Origin: Lutjanus erythropterus
Taxonomy: Eukaryota > Chordata > Actinopteri > Lutjaniformes > Lutjanidae
Direction of reading: 5' to 3'
NCBI GenBank assembly: GCA_020091685.1
Contig: CM034603.1
Coordinates: 15,772,596 to 15,836,595, forward strand
Length of the DNA: 64,000 nt
The notes beneath the pieces were generated by a model. The model was not told the origin of the DNA, ran no database searches, and saw nothing but the letters and a program-made list of their open reading frames with translations. Below are positions 50,441-60,929 of this stretch, piece after piece (position 1 is the first letter of the stretch; each line of letters begins with the position of its first letter). Position numbers and translations under genes: made by a program.

Positions 50441-50752
50441 TAGTGTTTTGCTAACATCAGCAATCTGATGTAATTAGCTAGCGAATGACTAATGTACATA
50501 AGCTAACTAGTTAGCTATGGATTTCCTGGCTTTATTTATCAGATGTAACTAGATAGTTAGCTAATAATGTAGATTAGGTAGCTAGTTAGCATGTGTTTTG
50601 CTAACATTTGGAATCAGATGTAACTAGCTATCTGATGATGTAGATTAGCTAGCTAGTTAGATAGCATTTTCCTAATATTAGTTATCTGATATAACTAGAT
50701 AGCTAATGACCGATGTATAGTAGCTAGTAGTAGTTTTCGTAACATTAGCTAC
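50441..50752. repeat. Diverged tandem repeat (about 70-76 bp units, 4 copies) inside zeb1 3'UTR
   Basis: Four successive units contain the anchor ATC(T/A)GATRTAA at about 50,463, 50,539, 50,614 and 50,684, with stretches rich in TAGCTAGTTAGC between them. The spacings of 76, 75 and 70 bp show a degenerate minisatellite. The many self-complementary GCTAGC/CTAG steps could let the RNA fold into hairpins. No further copy is clear outside this block, although GCTAGCTAG motifs recur at 51,545-51,596. Confidence 0.75.
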
Positions 50753-51092
50753 AGGTCCCACAGCAACATCTTTTAACCATCTTCAAAATGTGGGTTCGAC
50801 CAGGTACCAGGCTTGTGAAACTGTTACTGGAGCACTGAGCAAAATGGGTCAGAATTTAGCAAGAGTCAATCAATAAAACAACTGTCAAATGATCAACAAT
50901 GAAAATAATTGTTAGTTGAAGCCCTAATACTGCATTTCCCTGCTTTTACGTGTTGTAAAAGTACTTGTAAAGGCCTCTAAAATATTCCAAATTAATTTCA
51001 CAGGAAATATCTTTCGGTTATTGTGACAAATTGTTCTGTGCAAGTTGACAAACATTAGTCAATATGGCTCTTTTGTAAGAAACAGAGGGACA

Positions 51093-51919
51093 TAATACTG
51101 GCTACATGTGTGAAGAAGAAATGATAACACTGTTCAATGGCACTTTTAACAGCACACAGGTCTTGCATAAGGCTGGAGGCATCGGGGTGGAGCAGGAAAC
51201 AGCCCTGCTCCTTCACGTACAGTATGACTTCATATATAAGCTAATAACACTGAAACACTGACTCAGAACTAAAGTCGACCAAAATAAGGAGAAGCTTGTT
51301 AAGAATGGGCACATGTGTTTTGGAGCCACAGCTGAGCCACGCTGGGTGGCTATGCCAGATTGCAAAACACAGGTGCCTGATGCTGGCTTTGAGGTTGTGA
51401 CTCTACCTTCCCTGATAGGACAAATTTGGTTATGGCGTTCAGAAGCCACGTTCTCATCCCGGACTCCCCAACCCCGCCCTCAACCCTCCCCAAGAATACT
51501 TTGTTTTCCTTAAGGCTAACAGTCGAACTGAAAACAAAAGTAATGCTAGCTAGCAAAGACTAAAACACTAACACAGACAACATCTCGCTAGCTAGTGTAC
51601 GTATATAACACTGAAGGGCATACAATGCATGAGGCATGTATCCATAGGTAAACCAGGAATACTGTAGTGCAGAGGTTTTTGTTCGTAGAACTCAATAAAA
51701 TACTGATTTAGGAAACTTCATTGGCAATAAAAAGGTATAGAAATCTTTCTCATCTTTACAGGTTAAAATGTCTTCAAACAAGAACAAGATTAGTAACACT
51801 GACCAAATGAAAACAAACAAACAATAAAACCACCTGGGATGTCTCAGTAACAAGTCTAACAAGTTGATGGGTGAGTTCTGCTTTAAAATCTGTACTTCTA
51901 TAAACAATTTTTAACACTG
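51093..51919 (-). promoter_or_regulatory. Proximal miR-200 family target cluster in zeb1 3'UTR (9 sites)
   Basis: Read on the minus strand, these are complements of the miR-200b/200c/429 seed (target CAGTATT) and the miR-200a/141 seed (target CAGTGTT). miR-200b/c/429 sites: 51,093-51,100 (8mer), 51,658-51,664 and 51,699-51,705 (7mers). miR-200a/141 sites: 51,125-51,132, 51,245-51,252, 51,606-51,613, 51,794-51,801 and 51,912-51,919 (8mers) and 51,254-51,260 (7mer). The 51,245 and 51,254 sites lie nearly end to end. In vertebrates the miR-200 family represses ZEB1 and ZEB1 represses the miR-200 loci; the site density fits that loop. Confidence 0.88.
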
Positions 51920-52111
51920 ATATTTCTTTTCCACGAGAAAAAAGTCACTTTTTTTTCTTTTTATCAAGTTCAGGCACACCTGGGTTTTTGTACACAGTAG
52001 TGGACCGTTAGGATCAGGCAACCGCCGTGACTTTCTTGACTTTTCTGCGGTTTTGTCTTAATTAACTTGACTTCAATGAGCAAACTGTCCCGGAGAGATT
52101 TTCCTTCCTTT

Positions 52112-52815
52112 TTATTTGGCGTTTGTCACCTCTTCCTCTGTGGGTTTGGCGCCGTCTGACGCCTCCCTGATGTTTTTGTCTGTATCTGCTTCACAGTCCG
52201 CCATCTCCTCTGTCTCTGCACTTGCTGCTTCCTCCTCTACAGTTGTTTCCTCCATCTCTTCGTCTTCCATATGATCGTCCCCCAGCTCGATCTCCACAAC
52301 ATCGCAAACAACCTCCTCCCTTTCCTTCTCTCCTTCTGCTTCTTCCTCTCTTGTCGTCTCCTCTTCTGGCATCTCCTCTCCATCCTCATCATCGTCATCG
52401 AAGTTCCCCTCGTAGATTTCGCACTCGCCGTCGTCCACCTGCACAACCCGGATGTCGTCCATGCACATGGCCTCGTCGTCATCGTCCTCCTCTTCCTCGC
52501 TCTCCCTCTCGTCTGAGTCCAGTTGGGAGGGCGGGGTTGTGGTTCGACTGTCTGACAGAGGGCCGGCGCCAGGGCTGCCGAGCTCTAGCTGAGCCCTGCG
52601 CGGCACCGACCCGGAGTTGGAGTTTGAGCCGTCCTTCTTGCAGTAGGAGTAGCGGTGGTTCATGTGCTGCGAGTAGGAGCCAGAGTGAGAGAAACGTTTC
52701 CCACACTTGTCGCACTGGTAGGGCTTCTCGCCAGAGTGCAGCCTCGAGTGTTCAATCAGGTGGTGTTTGTGTTTGAAGGCCTTGTTGCAGACGCTGCACT
52801 CATGCGGCCGTTTTC
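52112..52815 (-). CDS. zeb1: zeb1 terminal coding exon: zinc fingers 6 and 7 and acidic C-terminus
   Basis: The last coding exon follows a CTCTTCAG acceptor and runs to a TAA stop at 52,112-52,114. It encodes finger 6 ([19 protein letters not shown] then LH), the linker SGEKPYQ, and finger 7 ([19 protein letters not shown] then HRYSYC). These complete the C-terminal DNA-binding cluster. The tail is extremely acidic (runs such as [10 protein letters not shown] and [15 protein letters not shown]), as in ZEB1, and keeps the LDSDERES motif, which fits ZEB1 better than ZEB2. The exon contributes about 233 residues. With the other five exons the window gives roughly 1,055 residues, consistent with a ZEB1 of about 1,100-1,150 once exons 1-3 are added. 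The open frame on the opposite strand is a by-product of GAG/GAT-rich coding sequence. Confidence 0.96.
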
Positions 52816-54471
52816 CTGAAGAGGAGAGAACAAAGAGTCAGACAGGAACTCATACTGCAAAATAATTCAAACTAGACTGAAACAGTCACATTAAAGTAGT
52901 AGATAATTGTAGCGGAGGAGAAGTATTATTAAAGATATTTAAGTTAAGTGCCAGTACTTAATGTTCACTAGCAGTGATTTATGGCTAATTATTCTTTAAA
53001 GGACTAATATGAAACAACAGGTTGAAATCCTATTTAATAAAAGTTTATGGTTAAAGTGAGTTGTTTCTCCACGCCCCCTCTTCTCAAGACTCCGGCAGGA
53101 AGAACACTGCAGGAGCGTAAGAAGTGCGACAGTGTAAACTGACAATAACAAGTGATGATGAGACCACCGCTCGGAAAGTACACATGCTGGACTTTGAGTT
53201 CAGTGACTGCCTGCCAGACTTCATTAACATATCGCTCAATGTAATCGGTATAAACATGTACTCCTTCTAAACGATTATTAATGTTAATATTTCTTAAGAC
53301 GTGAAAATGGCAAACAAAACCACAATTAAAAGACCAGAAAAGAAATGTCAAAGCAGGACACTGCTGTTGTAGCACTGTTGTCAGAGAAGCAAGTATTTCA
53401 ACTTAACATGTTTCTTCAATCTCTGATGACATATCATGGTAATTCTATGATTTATTACAGTAAACATATTATATATTTCTCATTTAAGGCAGTTGTCCCC
53501 AACTTCTTCTCCAACTTTGTTCTTTTTCCTCAAACACCAACATTTTTTCACACCCACTGGCAACTCATGACAAGGTACCCTTCAGCAGCTGTATGAGACA
53601 CACCTGGCTTTCAAGTTACTTCAGTGCGTCCTTTGACTTTTGTCTTGCAATTTGCTTCACTTATACCATGTGACTGACATAACACTACTAATTTTAACGC
53701 CAAAACATTAATCTTGTGTTAAAAAATATCAACATATTGACACTGATTATGTCAAATGCAGTTGATACTCTTGTATGGATACTCTTGTAACAGCTGCACT
53801 CTCTCCGACAAGTTGACAAAAACACGGCTGTAGTGCCCACACAGCCCCACCTGCTCTCACTTACTCACAGTTCTGTCTTCCTCTCTCTTCACCTTGTTAT
53901 ATCTGTTTTTTAATAAAAATCCTTTAAGGATTCTCAAACATAGTAATACAGAGCTTGTGAATTTGTGTTTATGGTTTGTGTTAAGGTGGATGATGTCATG
54001 GCTGACACCTGTGCACAGTAGTGCAGTGAGGAGCTAACTACTAACACATTTTAATAAAAGCACATTCCAGAGTGATACTAGTTAGAGCTTCAGGGAAAAC
54101 ATCAAGTTAATTCATCTCAGGAGCCTCATCTCGATAAATACTGATGTCAGTTTGTACATTTACAGGCCAGCTGTCCCATAAAAGTTAGAATCACACTACA
54201 TATAGCACATTTAATGAGAGATGAGGTCACATTTAAAATCACAGCTTTGGAAACTAGAACTACCGGCAGGAAACTCTGAACAGAAACCCTACTGAATTAA
54301 ATAAGCTGAACTTAGCAATAACTCTTTTAAAGATAATTTGAATAAGTTTAATTAGTGCAACGAAACAAACAAATTACTGCATTAGTGTTAATTTAGCACA
54401 GGTGCCATTTTGAACCGCCTCCGAGCAAACGTCTTCCTTTGTCTTAGCCTGCTTTCAATTTGAAGGCATAC
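52816..54471 (-). other. zeb1 intron 8
   Basis: A 1,656-bp intron between exons 8 and 9. It contains AT-rich sequence and a moderately GC-rich part near 53,070-53,220 that could be an old repeat, but I cannot name it. No coding segment is seen. Confidence 0.8.
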
Positions 54472-54649
54472 CTGTGTGTTCATATTTGTGCCTGAGCAGG
54501 GAGCTGCCCTTCTGGAAGACTTTGGAGCAGAGATCGCAGGGGTAGACACCGTTTTCCAGCCGCCGCTTCTTCATCAGTGCAGCTGAATCCGAGTCATTCT
54601 GCTCCTCTACTGTGGAAACGGTGTCGGAGCTGCTTTCCACCCTCTTCTC
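54472..54649 (-). CDS. zeb1: zeb1 exon 8: zinc finger 5
   Basis: A 178-nt exon beginning in phase 0 and ending after one base of a glycine codon at a GTATGC donor. It encodes a Ser/Asp-rich stretch ([20 protein letters not shown]), a basic KKRRLENG nuclear-localisation-like patch and the C2H2 finger [18 protein letters not shown] followed by YEH, the first finger of the C-terminal cluster. The acceptor is a CAGCAG tandem, so the exon could instead begin at 54,652 and add one glutamine. The order and content match human ZEB1 exon 8. Confidence 0.94.
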
Positions 54650-55390
54650 CTGCTGTCAATGGAAGAAAATTACATTTATCATTATGGTCAAATTATTTGA
54701 TGCCATGTGTCAGGTGGAGGCAATAACTTTAAACTGAGGAAAATTAGCATAGTGATCACTGTTTGAATCCCCAGATTGTCTGAGCAGTGAAGTAACCAGA
54801 AAATGTTCACATTTAAAAAACTGAAATCAGAGTTTTTTAAATTTTTTCTTACAAAACTGACTAAAAACAATTAACTGATTATCAAAATGGTTAGCAATTG
54901 ATTAGCAGTTGATTAATAATCAAGTAATTGCTGTGGCTCTAATTGATAAACAATGCAATTACTTCTACTACACTGCCATGGTGAGCCTTTTACTTAACCT
55001 AAACCAAAGCTTAGTTATTGAATTTCCTGTCAGCAAACTATGTAAAATGCATTTTGCAGAGTCCATCGATGAAGAGTCTTTTTTGGTTACATTCAAGTCA
55101 TCATGACGACACAAATTATACTATGTTTATATTTATGTTTATAATGTTTTATAATATGTTTGGCTTGCAGACTATGCAGTTATGAGATGTTTGATGAAAT
55201 GTTTATTGAGTCGATTTAGATACTTACATGTCATATAGTGATACAACTAACTTTTGACTTGTAAAAGAAGGTTACCATACAGAGTTGTTGGTAGAACAGA
55301 TATAAGAGCTTAATAATAATTCATCAAATTATATTGTCCAAGTCCACAGAAGAAATATTTTTTATAGCCGTGATGTGTAACAGTACTAAC
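54650..55390 (-). other. zeb1 intron 7
   Basis: A 741-bp AT-rich intron between exons 7 and 8. Its acceptor end reads TTGACAGCAG. I see no repeat or coding segment in it. Confidence 0.85.
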
Positions 55391-57192
55391 CTTATGGCCG
55401 TTCAGTACGACAGTCTTTGCTCCAGTGGCGTTGCCAGCCGTAGTGGCGTAGGTGTAGGTGAGCTGGGGGATGAGGATGGTGCGTTTTGTTGTGGTGTTGA
55501 TGGCGCTCAGACAGCCCACCGTGCCCTGACCAGCGATGGCCACTAACGTGGGCAGCTGTGCGGCAGTGACGATGTTGACGGGCCTTCCCGTCTGTGGTGT
55601 AGTGACATAGATGGTTTGACCGTCCAGCTGCTCGTTCCTCAGGCAGGTCAGGTTCAGGGGCTGCTCCTGCTGCTTGGCGGGGGGCGTGGTTGTTTTCTTT
55701 TCCAACGCAGCTGCGATATGTTTAGGAAGGGAGAGGTCCAGCGGCTCTGCCTGGGAGTCCGGGGCTTCGGGGTCCTCCGGCTCTCTTTTGATGATGACAA
55801 GGTCCCCAGTGTTGAGGCTTAGTGGTGATGAGGCTGACGGAGATGCGCTGCCAGACTCGGATGAGGCTTTGTTGGATGTTTCTTGGCTGCTGTCTTCCTC
55901 CACCACTCCGTTCTGATTCGAGGTGTCCTCACAACTGGTGTTTGTGGTTTCAGTCTTTTTGGACACCGCTGTAGCATTGTGGAATTTGCCCACATTCTTC
56001 CCAGAGTTCATCTTGGCAAACCACTTTCTGACCACATCCACGGGAATACTGACAGACTCTGAGATCTTCGTCAGCTCCTCCTCGCTGGGGTTGGCATTGG
56101 AGGCAAAGTAGGTCTTGAGGAGTGAGAGGAGGTCGTCCACGGGCGGCTCCTCCAGCGTCACCCCCGCCTCACTGAGCAGAGCAGCAAATGACGGGTCCAG
56201 AGCTGCGGAGTCGACAGCCTCCCCGTTGGCGGCTTTGCGGTGCTGGAGGAGGTGTAGCGCCTCCAGATTGTCGGGACAGTCGTCACAGAGTAAACATGTA
56301 CTGGTGCTGCTGACTTTTGGCATCGGAGTTGTTTGGGCATCTGGAGTCTGCATGGTTTTTGTTTCTGTCTGTGTGACAGCCTCCGTCTCCATGATGGGCA
56401 CCGATTCTGGCTCCATCTTCACGATGGAGAGGTCAGCCACCTCGGGGGTTGGGGATTTATCTGTCTTTGAGGGGGTGGGGGCGGCAGCAGTGGTGACAGC
56501 GGGGGAGGAGTTGTTTTTGGCAATGAGCGGTGCAGGCTGGGTAGTGGCAGTGGTGGCGGCTGCAGGGCTGATGCTGTAGTTGATGATGATCTTCGTGGTG
56601 CCGTCATGATCCACGAACGCTGGCAGACTGATGATCTGCTGCTGGGGCTGCTGGACTACAATTCCCTGCTTCCCCTGCGTCACCACCCCGTTAGCTGTAC
56701 CCAGCACCTGCCTGAGCACGTTCCCATCCATGGCCACTTTGAGCACATTCTGTAAATCGTTCAGATTGATGCTGATGGGTGACATCAGGCCGACTGTTGG
56801 CACAACCATGGCCACGCCCTGAGGCAGGGTTGCAGCTGAAACCACAGCTGGCTGCGCTGTCCCTCCGTTCACCACGCCATTGGTGCCAGCTGAAGTCGCT
56901 GGCGATGCCATCACAGGCTTGCACTCATATTCCACAGGTTCAGATTTGATCTGGGTGACAGGGAGCTGCTCCTGCAGGGGTTTACTTTCAGTTTTCTCTT
57001 TCAGAATCATGCGGGCCGGAGCAATTACGACTGGAGCAGTCTGGGTGGTGGGTGGGGGGGATTTGATCGACGTTCGAGGGACGCCGTTTGGAGGTGCTGC
57101 ACCCACACACTTCTTACTGCTGATGTGGGAGCTGTAGGAGCCTGAGTGGGAGAATCGCTTCTTGCAGTTTGAGCATTCATATGGTTTCTCAC
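55391..57192 (-). CDS. zeb1: zeb1 exon 7: zinc finger 4, SUMO sites, homeodomain-like segment, CtBP-binding motifs
   Basis: The large central exon, 1,802 nt and about 600 codons. It starts with finger 4 (EKPYECSNCKKRF, a C2HC-type finger ending HISSKKC). A low-complexity Pro/Thr/Ala region follows, containing IKSEPVEYECKP, a psi-K-x-E sumoylation-type site equivalent to the one in human ZEB1, and conserved blocks PISINLNDLQNVLKVAMDGN and DGTTKIIINYS. After the cysteine-rich CLLCDDCPDN comes a homeodomain-like segment near 56,000-56,150 (LLSLLKTYFASNANPSEEEL through DVVRKWFAKM). An IKREPED site precedes PLDLSLPK (about 55,720-55,745) and PLNLTC (about 55,640-55,662), which fit the PxDLS-type motifs that recruit the CtBP corepressor. 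The C-terminal part has TAQLPTLVAIAGQGTVGCL and TILIPQLTYTY. The donor is GTTAGT after AAG, phase 0. No frameshift is seen. Confidence 0.96.
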
Positions 57193-57770
57193 CTGAGAAA
57201 GGCACAAAGAAATGAGAAAAAATGTTAAAAATGATGTTCGAGTTCATCTGAAATATACTGCAATTTATTTTAATAGCAATCAGGGAAGAACAACAAATAA
57301 ATCACCTTGTAACTTTAAAAAATATGTTCTTGTATGAATCCTCTTTGCACAGTTGTTAATAAGGCTGGATATCAACCCTCAGCACTTTATAATGACTGTG
57401 CTTGGTCTAAAATAATGGGACACTTTATTTTGCCCATATTGCCTAGCACCACGTACCAGACATTTAATGCCAGCTTTTGGTATTTTACTAGTATTTTGTT
57501 GCACAGCCTATCATAAAACAAATACCTTGATACTGCAACAATATAAGAACTGGTGCTTCCACAAAATTATTAGTTTGTTAAATGGGGGTGTCACAATTTC
57601 AATATTAAATCAAAAATTTATTTAAAGAGCTTTCAGTAATTGGCATTAAAGATATAATCTGTGCTTCTGCCAGTATTTTTTTTCTCTCCACTTGCAACTA
57701 TCTGTGGCATGTCTGAAATAAATCACTTTGACATAGCATGGGGAACTGGCCACTATATCATAATTGATAC

Positions 57771-57773
<3 letters not shown>

Positions 57774-57831
<58 letters not shown>
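57774..57831. repeat. (AC)n microsatellite in zeb1 intron 6
   Basis: About 29 uninterrupted AC units. The His/Thr and Val/Cys repeat peptides readable here are artefacts of the dinucleotide run. Confidence 0.98.
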
Positions 57832-57833
<2 letters not shown>

Positions 57834-58040
57834 ACCCCCGGTATGAGATCAATGTCTATCATACTGCAAGATTAACAATCTTGTTTTCTCAATTTGTCAA
57901 ATTTTAAGACTGCATTTCAGTAAAGTGTAGATCTTGTACTAATGTGTTTAACATTTACAACACTAGTTTTTGTGAAATGAAAAAATGGTTTGCAGAAAAC
58001 CGTACTTTTTTCTCAAAAGGTACCAGACAATAATAATATC

Positions 58041-58859
58041 TGTAACGGGTGTGTTTTGAACCCACTGGCAGCACATAGTACAACGGAAATAGTCGGTAAT
58101 GACCTTTATTTTCTACTTCAGCAGACACCGTAAAGAGCAGGCAGGCAATATGGCAGTTCAGTTCACTATTACAGTCTTTGCTGTGAGTGTCTCTTGTGCA
58201 CCCTGAACCCTCGTGCTCCCCGGCTCGGCTCGCTCATCCGACTCTGTGGCCCACCGCGGAAAGTCAAGGTTCAATAGCGGGCAACGGTACCGTAGTGAAG
58301 CAGGCAGGGACGCCGCTGAGGAGGCGGAGGGTCGAAAGCCAGGTAAATATTCAGTCCAAGTAGCTAAACAAACGGAACGCAAGTCGAGGCCAGGCAGGAG
58401 GCCGGGGATCCAATGGAGCAGAATAATCCAGCGCGAAGGTAAATAGACCCTCTCCACAGGAAAACAGGAAAGCTCACGCCGTCTGCAGATATCGTTCGTC
58501 AGACGCGGGAACACGCAGCACAAACCACGGACGTGATGGCAGATCTCGTGGTCGGGGACAAAAGGGCTGAGGTGACTTCCGGGATTCAAACGAGACGGGT
58601 GAGTCAAAGGCAGGCAGAGTCGACAAAGGAGAGTGAGACCTGGAGTATCTTGCGCGGAGATAGCGAAGAACAATCCGGCAGTGTGTGCGTGTGGAGCAGG
58701 GGTTTAAGTACTGGTCTGATTACTGACGAGCTGCAGCTGTGTGCACAGGTGAGTGGAGCTGGGCTGATGAGGTGGGAGTGGCTGGCAGGCAGAGTGGAGC
58801 AGAGGCGGGTTGAATGGAAAAGTACTAGATCAGAGCAGCTGAGGATGAAGATTGTGACA
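58041..58859 (-). mobile_element. LTR of a Ty3/Gypsy-type retrotransposon (probably solo) in zeb1 intron 6
   Basis: An 819-bp block that starts TGTAACGGG and ends GATTGTGACA on the plus strand, so it has the TG...CA ends of an LTR. On the minus strand it begins TGTCACAATC and carries a TACTTAAACC box that may serve as TATA. A CACCTGTGCACACAGCTGCAG segment and an AATAAAGG polyadenylation motif near 58,100 follow. Its first 150 or so bases align by eye with the LTR-like block ending at 29,515 (both have CTGCAGCTC(A/G)TCAG(C/T)AATCAG), so the two belong to one family. No matching 5-bp target duplication was found. No internal Gypsy genes flank it. Confidence 0.7.
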
Positions 58860-59125
58860 AAAACTCATGTGTTTCACTCGAGTACGGAATGACATCAAAA
58901 GATACCTTAGTTAGATGCCAGCTTCTCTGCAGTTCTGCTGCCAACTATTTGTTGGTTTCTTTTGTCATGTTCTTCTTCTTTAAAGAGCAATTCTGTTGTT
59001 TTGTATGTCTTGTCTTCTGTTTTTATGGTAAACATTTTCCATATTTTCATGCACATGATTAATGTGCCACTCCACAAAAGTGAAAATTATTTTAGAAGAC
59101 TGGATGTAACACGCAAAGGACTTCA

Positions 59126-59572
<447 letters not shown>

Positions 59573-59942
59573 CTAATAAAGCCTTCAGTTTTCCAGCATG
59601 AGCTGTTTAGTATTCATGCAGGTGTACTATCAAATATAACAGGAAGTAAAAGCTTTGACCTTGTTAAAACACAGTTTTTTTTTTCATTTTTACTGTTGGT
59701 CAAAGGGGAAAAGGACCATTGGTTATCAGTGCAGAGGATTTTGTTAATGGCTAAATTTCAAGATTGCAAACCTGCATATTAATTTTCAATGAATAATACA
59801 TCACAGTGCATGAAAGGAGACCTAAAAGTCAATGACTTTATGACTTACAAAACTGAGAACATTCAATCAAAATGAGCCGAGATAACATAGCTAATTGAAA
59901 TGACTATAAATTTTGAATTAATTGCTAAAGGCTGACAGGTCC

Positions 59943-60260
59943 AAATTCATTCATTCATTCAACCTTTATTTATTTCTGGGGAACACATTGAGGGGTGGCC
60001 CTCATTTTCAATGATGCCGAGATTACACTCGGCAGCAAAGCAGAAATACAATAGAAACAAAACCAGAAAAAGACAGAAAGATAATAAAATAAACAGCCAA
60101 TTAGAATTCAACAACTGATTAAGATAATTCCTAGTTAAAACATGTACATATACAAACATTACGTCTTCTAAGCGTGTTTTTAAAATGTCCCAAAGTTATC
60201 AGGGACTCTAAATTTAAAGTGCATTGCAAGTTCATTTTGGATCTGGATCCAAAAAATGGA
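59943..60260 (-). mobile_element. LINE 3'-end fragment in zeb1 intron 5
   Basis: An ATTC tetranucleotide run (59,947-59,962) leads into CAACCTTTATTTATTT, then a stretch with CACATTGAGGG, a CCCTCATTTTCAATGATGCC segment and an A-rich region. This layout is typical of the 3' tails of fish non-LTR retrotransposons inserted on the minus strand. No coding part is present. The class is inferred from appearance. Confidence 0.45.
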
Positions 60261-60421
60261 TGGATGGATCTATCAAAGCTGTACACTAGAAGCTATAATT
60301 AAAAATGTCCAAAAAAAGAGCTAAATATGAATATATTTAAACAATTTTAAAGGCCCAGTTCCCCAAAACAGGTCATGGTCACTACCCTCAGGAATGATTT
60401 GATCATAGGCTCTGATGGTAC

Positions 60422-60624
60422 CTGATCCCTGGTGCCTCTGTGGTGGCTCATGTGCCTCTCCAGCTGTGAGCGGTACGTGAAGGTGTAGCTGCAGTGCGAG
60501 CAGCTGTAGTTGTCCTCACTGGTCTCGTGGCGATACTTGATGTGCTCCTTCAGCGAGGCATTGCGCTTGTAGCCCCGGGAGCAGTAGGGGCAAGTGTGCA
60601 ACTGGGAGAAGGAATCTGGTGTGC
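60422..60624 (-). CDS. zeb1: zeb1 exon 5: zinc fingers 1 and 2
   Basis: This 203-nt exon begins after a CCATCACAG acceptor and ends at a GTACCATC donor, in phase with its neighbours. It encodes the first two C2H2 fingers of the N-terminal cluster: [19 protein letters not shown] followed by YRH, then [19 protein letters not shown] followed by HH. The opening GTPDSFSQL matches the start of human ZEB1 exon 5. In ZEB1 this cluster and the C-terminal cluster each bind one half of a paired E-box (CACCT/CAGGT) site. All cysteine and histidine ligands are present in both fingers. The intron separating it from the previous exon is only 305 bp. Confidence 0.95.
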
Positions 60625-60675
60625 CTGTGATGGAGACAACAGGATGATGCTTAAATTCTGGCATCCTTCATCTGA

Positions 60676-60775
60676 CTTAAAGGGATGGTTCTGTTTTTGA
60701 GGTCTGTTTATCCATAGTCTGTGTATTACCTGCAGATGGCAGACACATCTTTTTTTGTCCTCCAGTTGTAAAATC
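60676..60775. repeat. Short interspersed repeat fragment in zeb1 intron 4
   Basis: The stretch beginning CTTAAAGGGATGGTTCTG and running through TTATCCATAGTCTGTGTATT and ACCTGCAGATGGCAG resembles a widespread teleost non-autonomous repeat that I recognise by its start and its 'TATCCATAGTCxGTGTATTACCTxCAG' core. It is partial, with no second end visible. Family assignment would need a repeat library. Confidence 0.5.
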
Positions 60776-60929
60776 ATAAAAATCTTACCCAGTGAACCTT
60801 TAACTAGAAATAATGGAGTGTCTGCATTCAGAAAACAACAGTTTTTATTCCAGTGTTAAGATAACTGGGAAATAAAATGAACAGATGCTGAAATTAGTAA
60901 GCAGTGGTGCGTTTATGAGTAAACGTTAC

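Larger units (their letters stand above)
49582..50932 (-). promoter_or_regulatory. Distal miR-200b/c/429 target sites in zeb1 3'UTR (3 sites)
   Basis: Three minus-strand CAGTATT matches lie at 50,925-50,932 (8mer), 49,809-49,815 (7mer) and 49,582-49,589 (8mer). At the last one the plus strand reads TAATACTGCC, identical to the first ten bases of miR-200b/c, so pairing would extend past the seed. All three are of the 200b/c/429 class; no 200a/141 seed was found in this distal half. The 75-bp tandem repeat separates this group partly from the proximal cluster. Confidence 0.82.
48915..52111 (-). other. zeb1: zeb1 3' untranslated region (3' boundary inferred)
   Basis: The sequence after the zeb1 stop is AT-rich and carries dense miRNA seed matches spread from 51,919 to 49,147, which supports treating the whole stretch as 3'UTR. 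The most distal plausible minus-strand AATAAA is at 48,933-48,938, so cleavage near 48,915 would give a UTR of about 3.2 kb. Earlier AATAAA hexamers (for example near 49,860 and 50,530) could give shorter isoforms lacking part of the miRNA sites. The transcript would contain several U-rich tracts (plus-strand A runs at 49,600-49,612, 49,791-49,810 and 50,280-50,298). The boundary is inferred from signals, not from RNA evidence. Confidence 0.7.

Noticed and set aside
52222-52776. Long plus-strand open frames (81-184 codons) opposite the last zeb1 exon
   Set aside because: They are the antisense of a GAG/GAT-rich acidic coding region; the product is a low-complexity Pro/Arg/Leu string without domains, and the zeb1 frame explains the sequence.
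55334-57137. Several open frames on both strands across zeb1 exon 7
   Set aside because: Frames shadowing a GC-richer coding exon; the 600-codon zeb1 frame has zinc-finger, homeodomain and CtBP motifs.
57646-57852. Open frames made of Val/Cys or His/Thr repeats
   Set aside because: Translation of the (AC)n microsatellite.
58158-58673. A 171-codon minus-strand frame
   Set aside because: It lies entirely within the LTR at 58,041-58,859 and has no domain; LTRs often have chance open frames.
58036-58864. Target-site duplication for the LTR at 58,041
   Set aside because: The flanking five bases are ATATC and AAAAC, which do not match.
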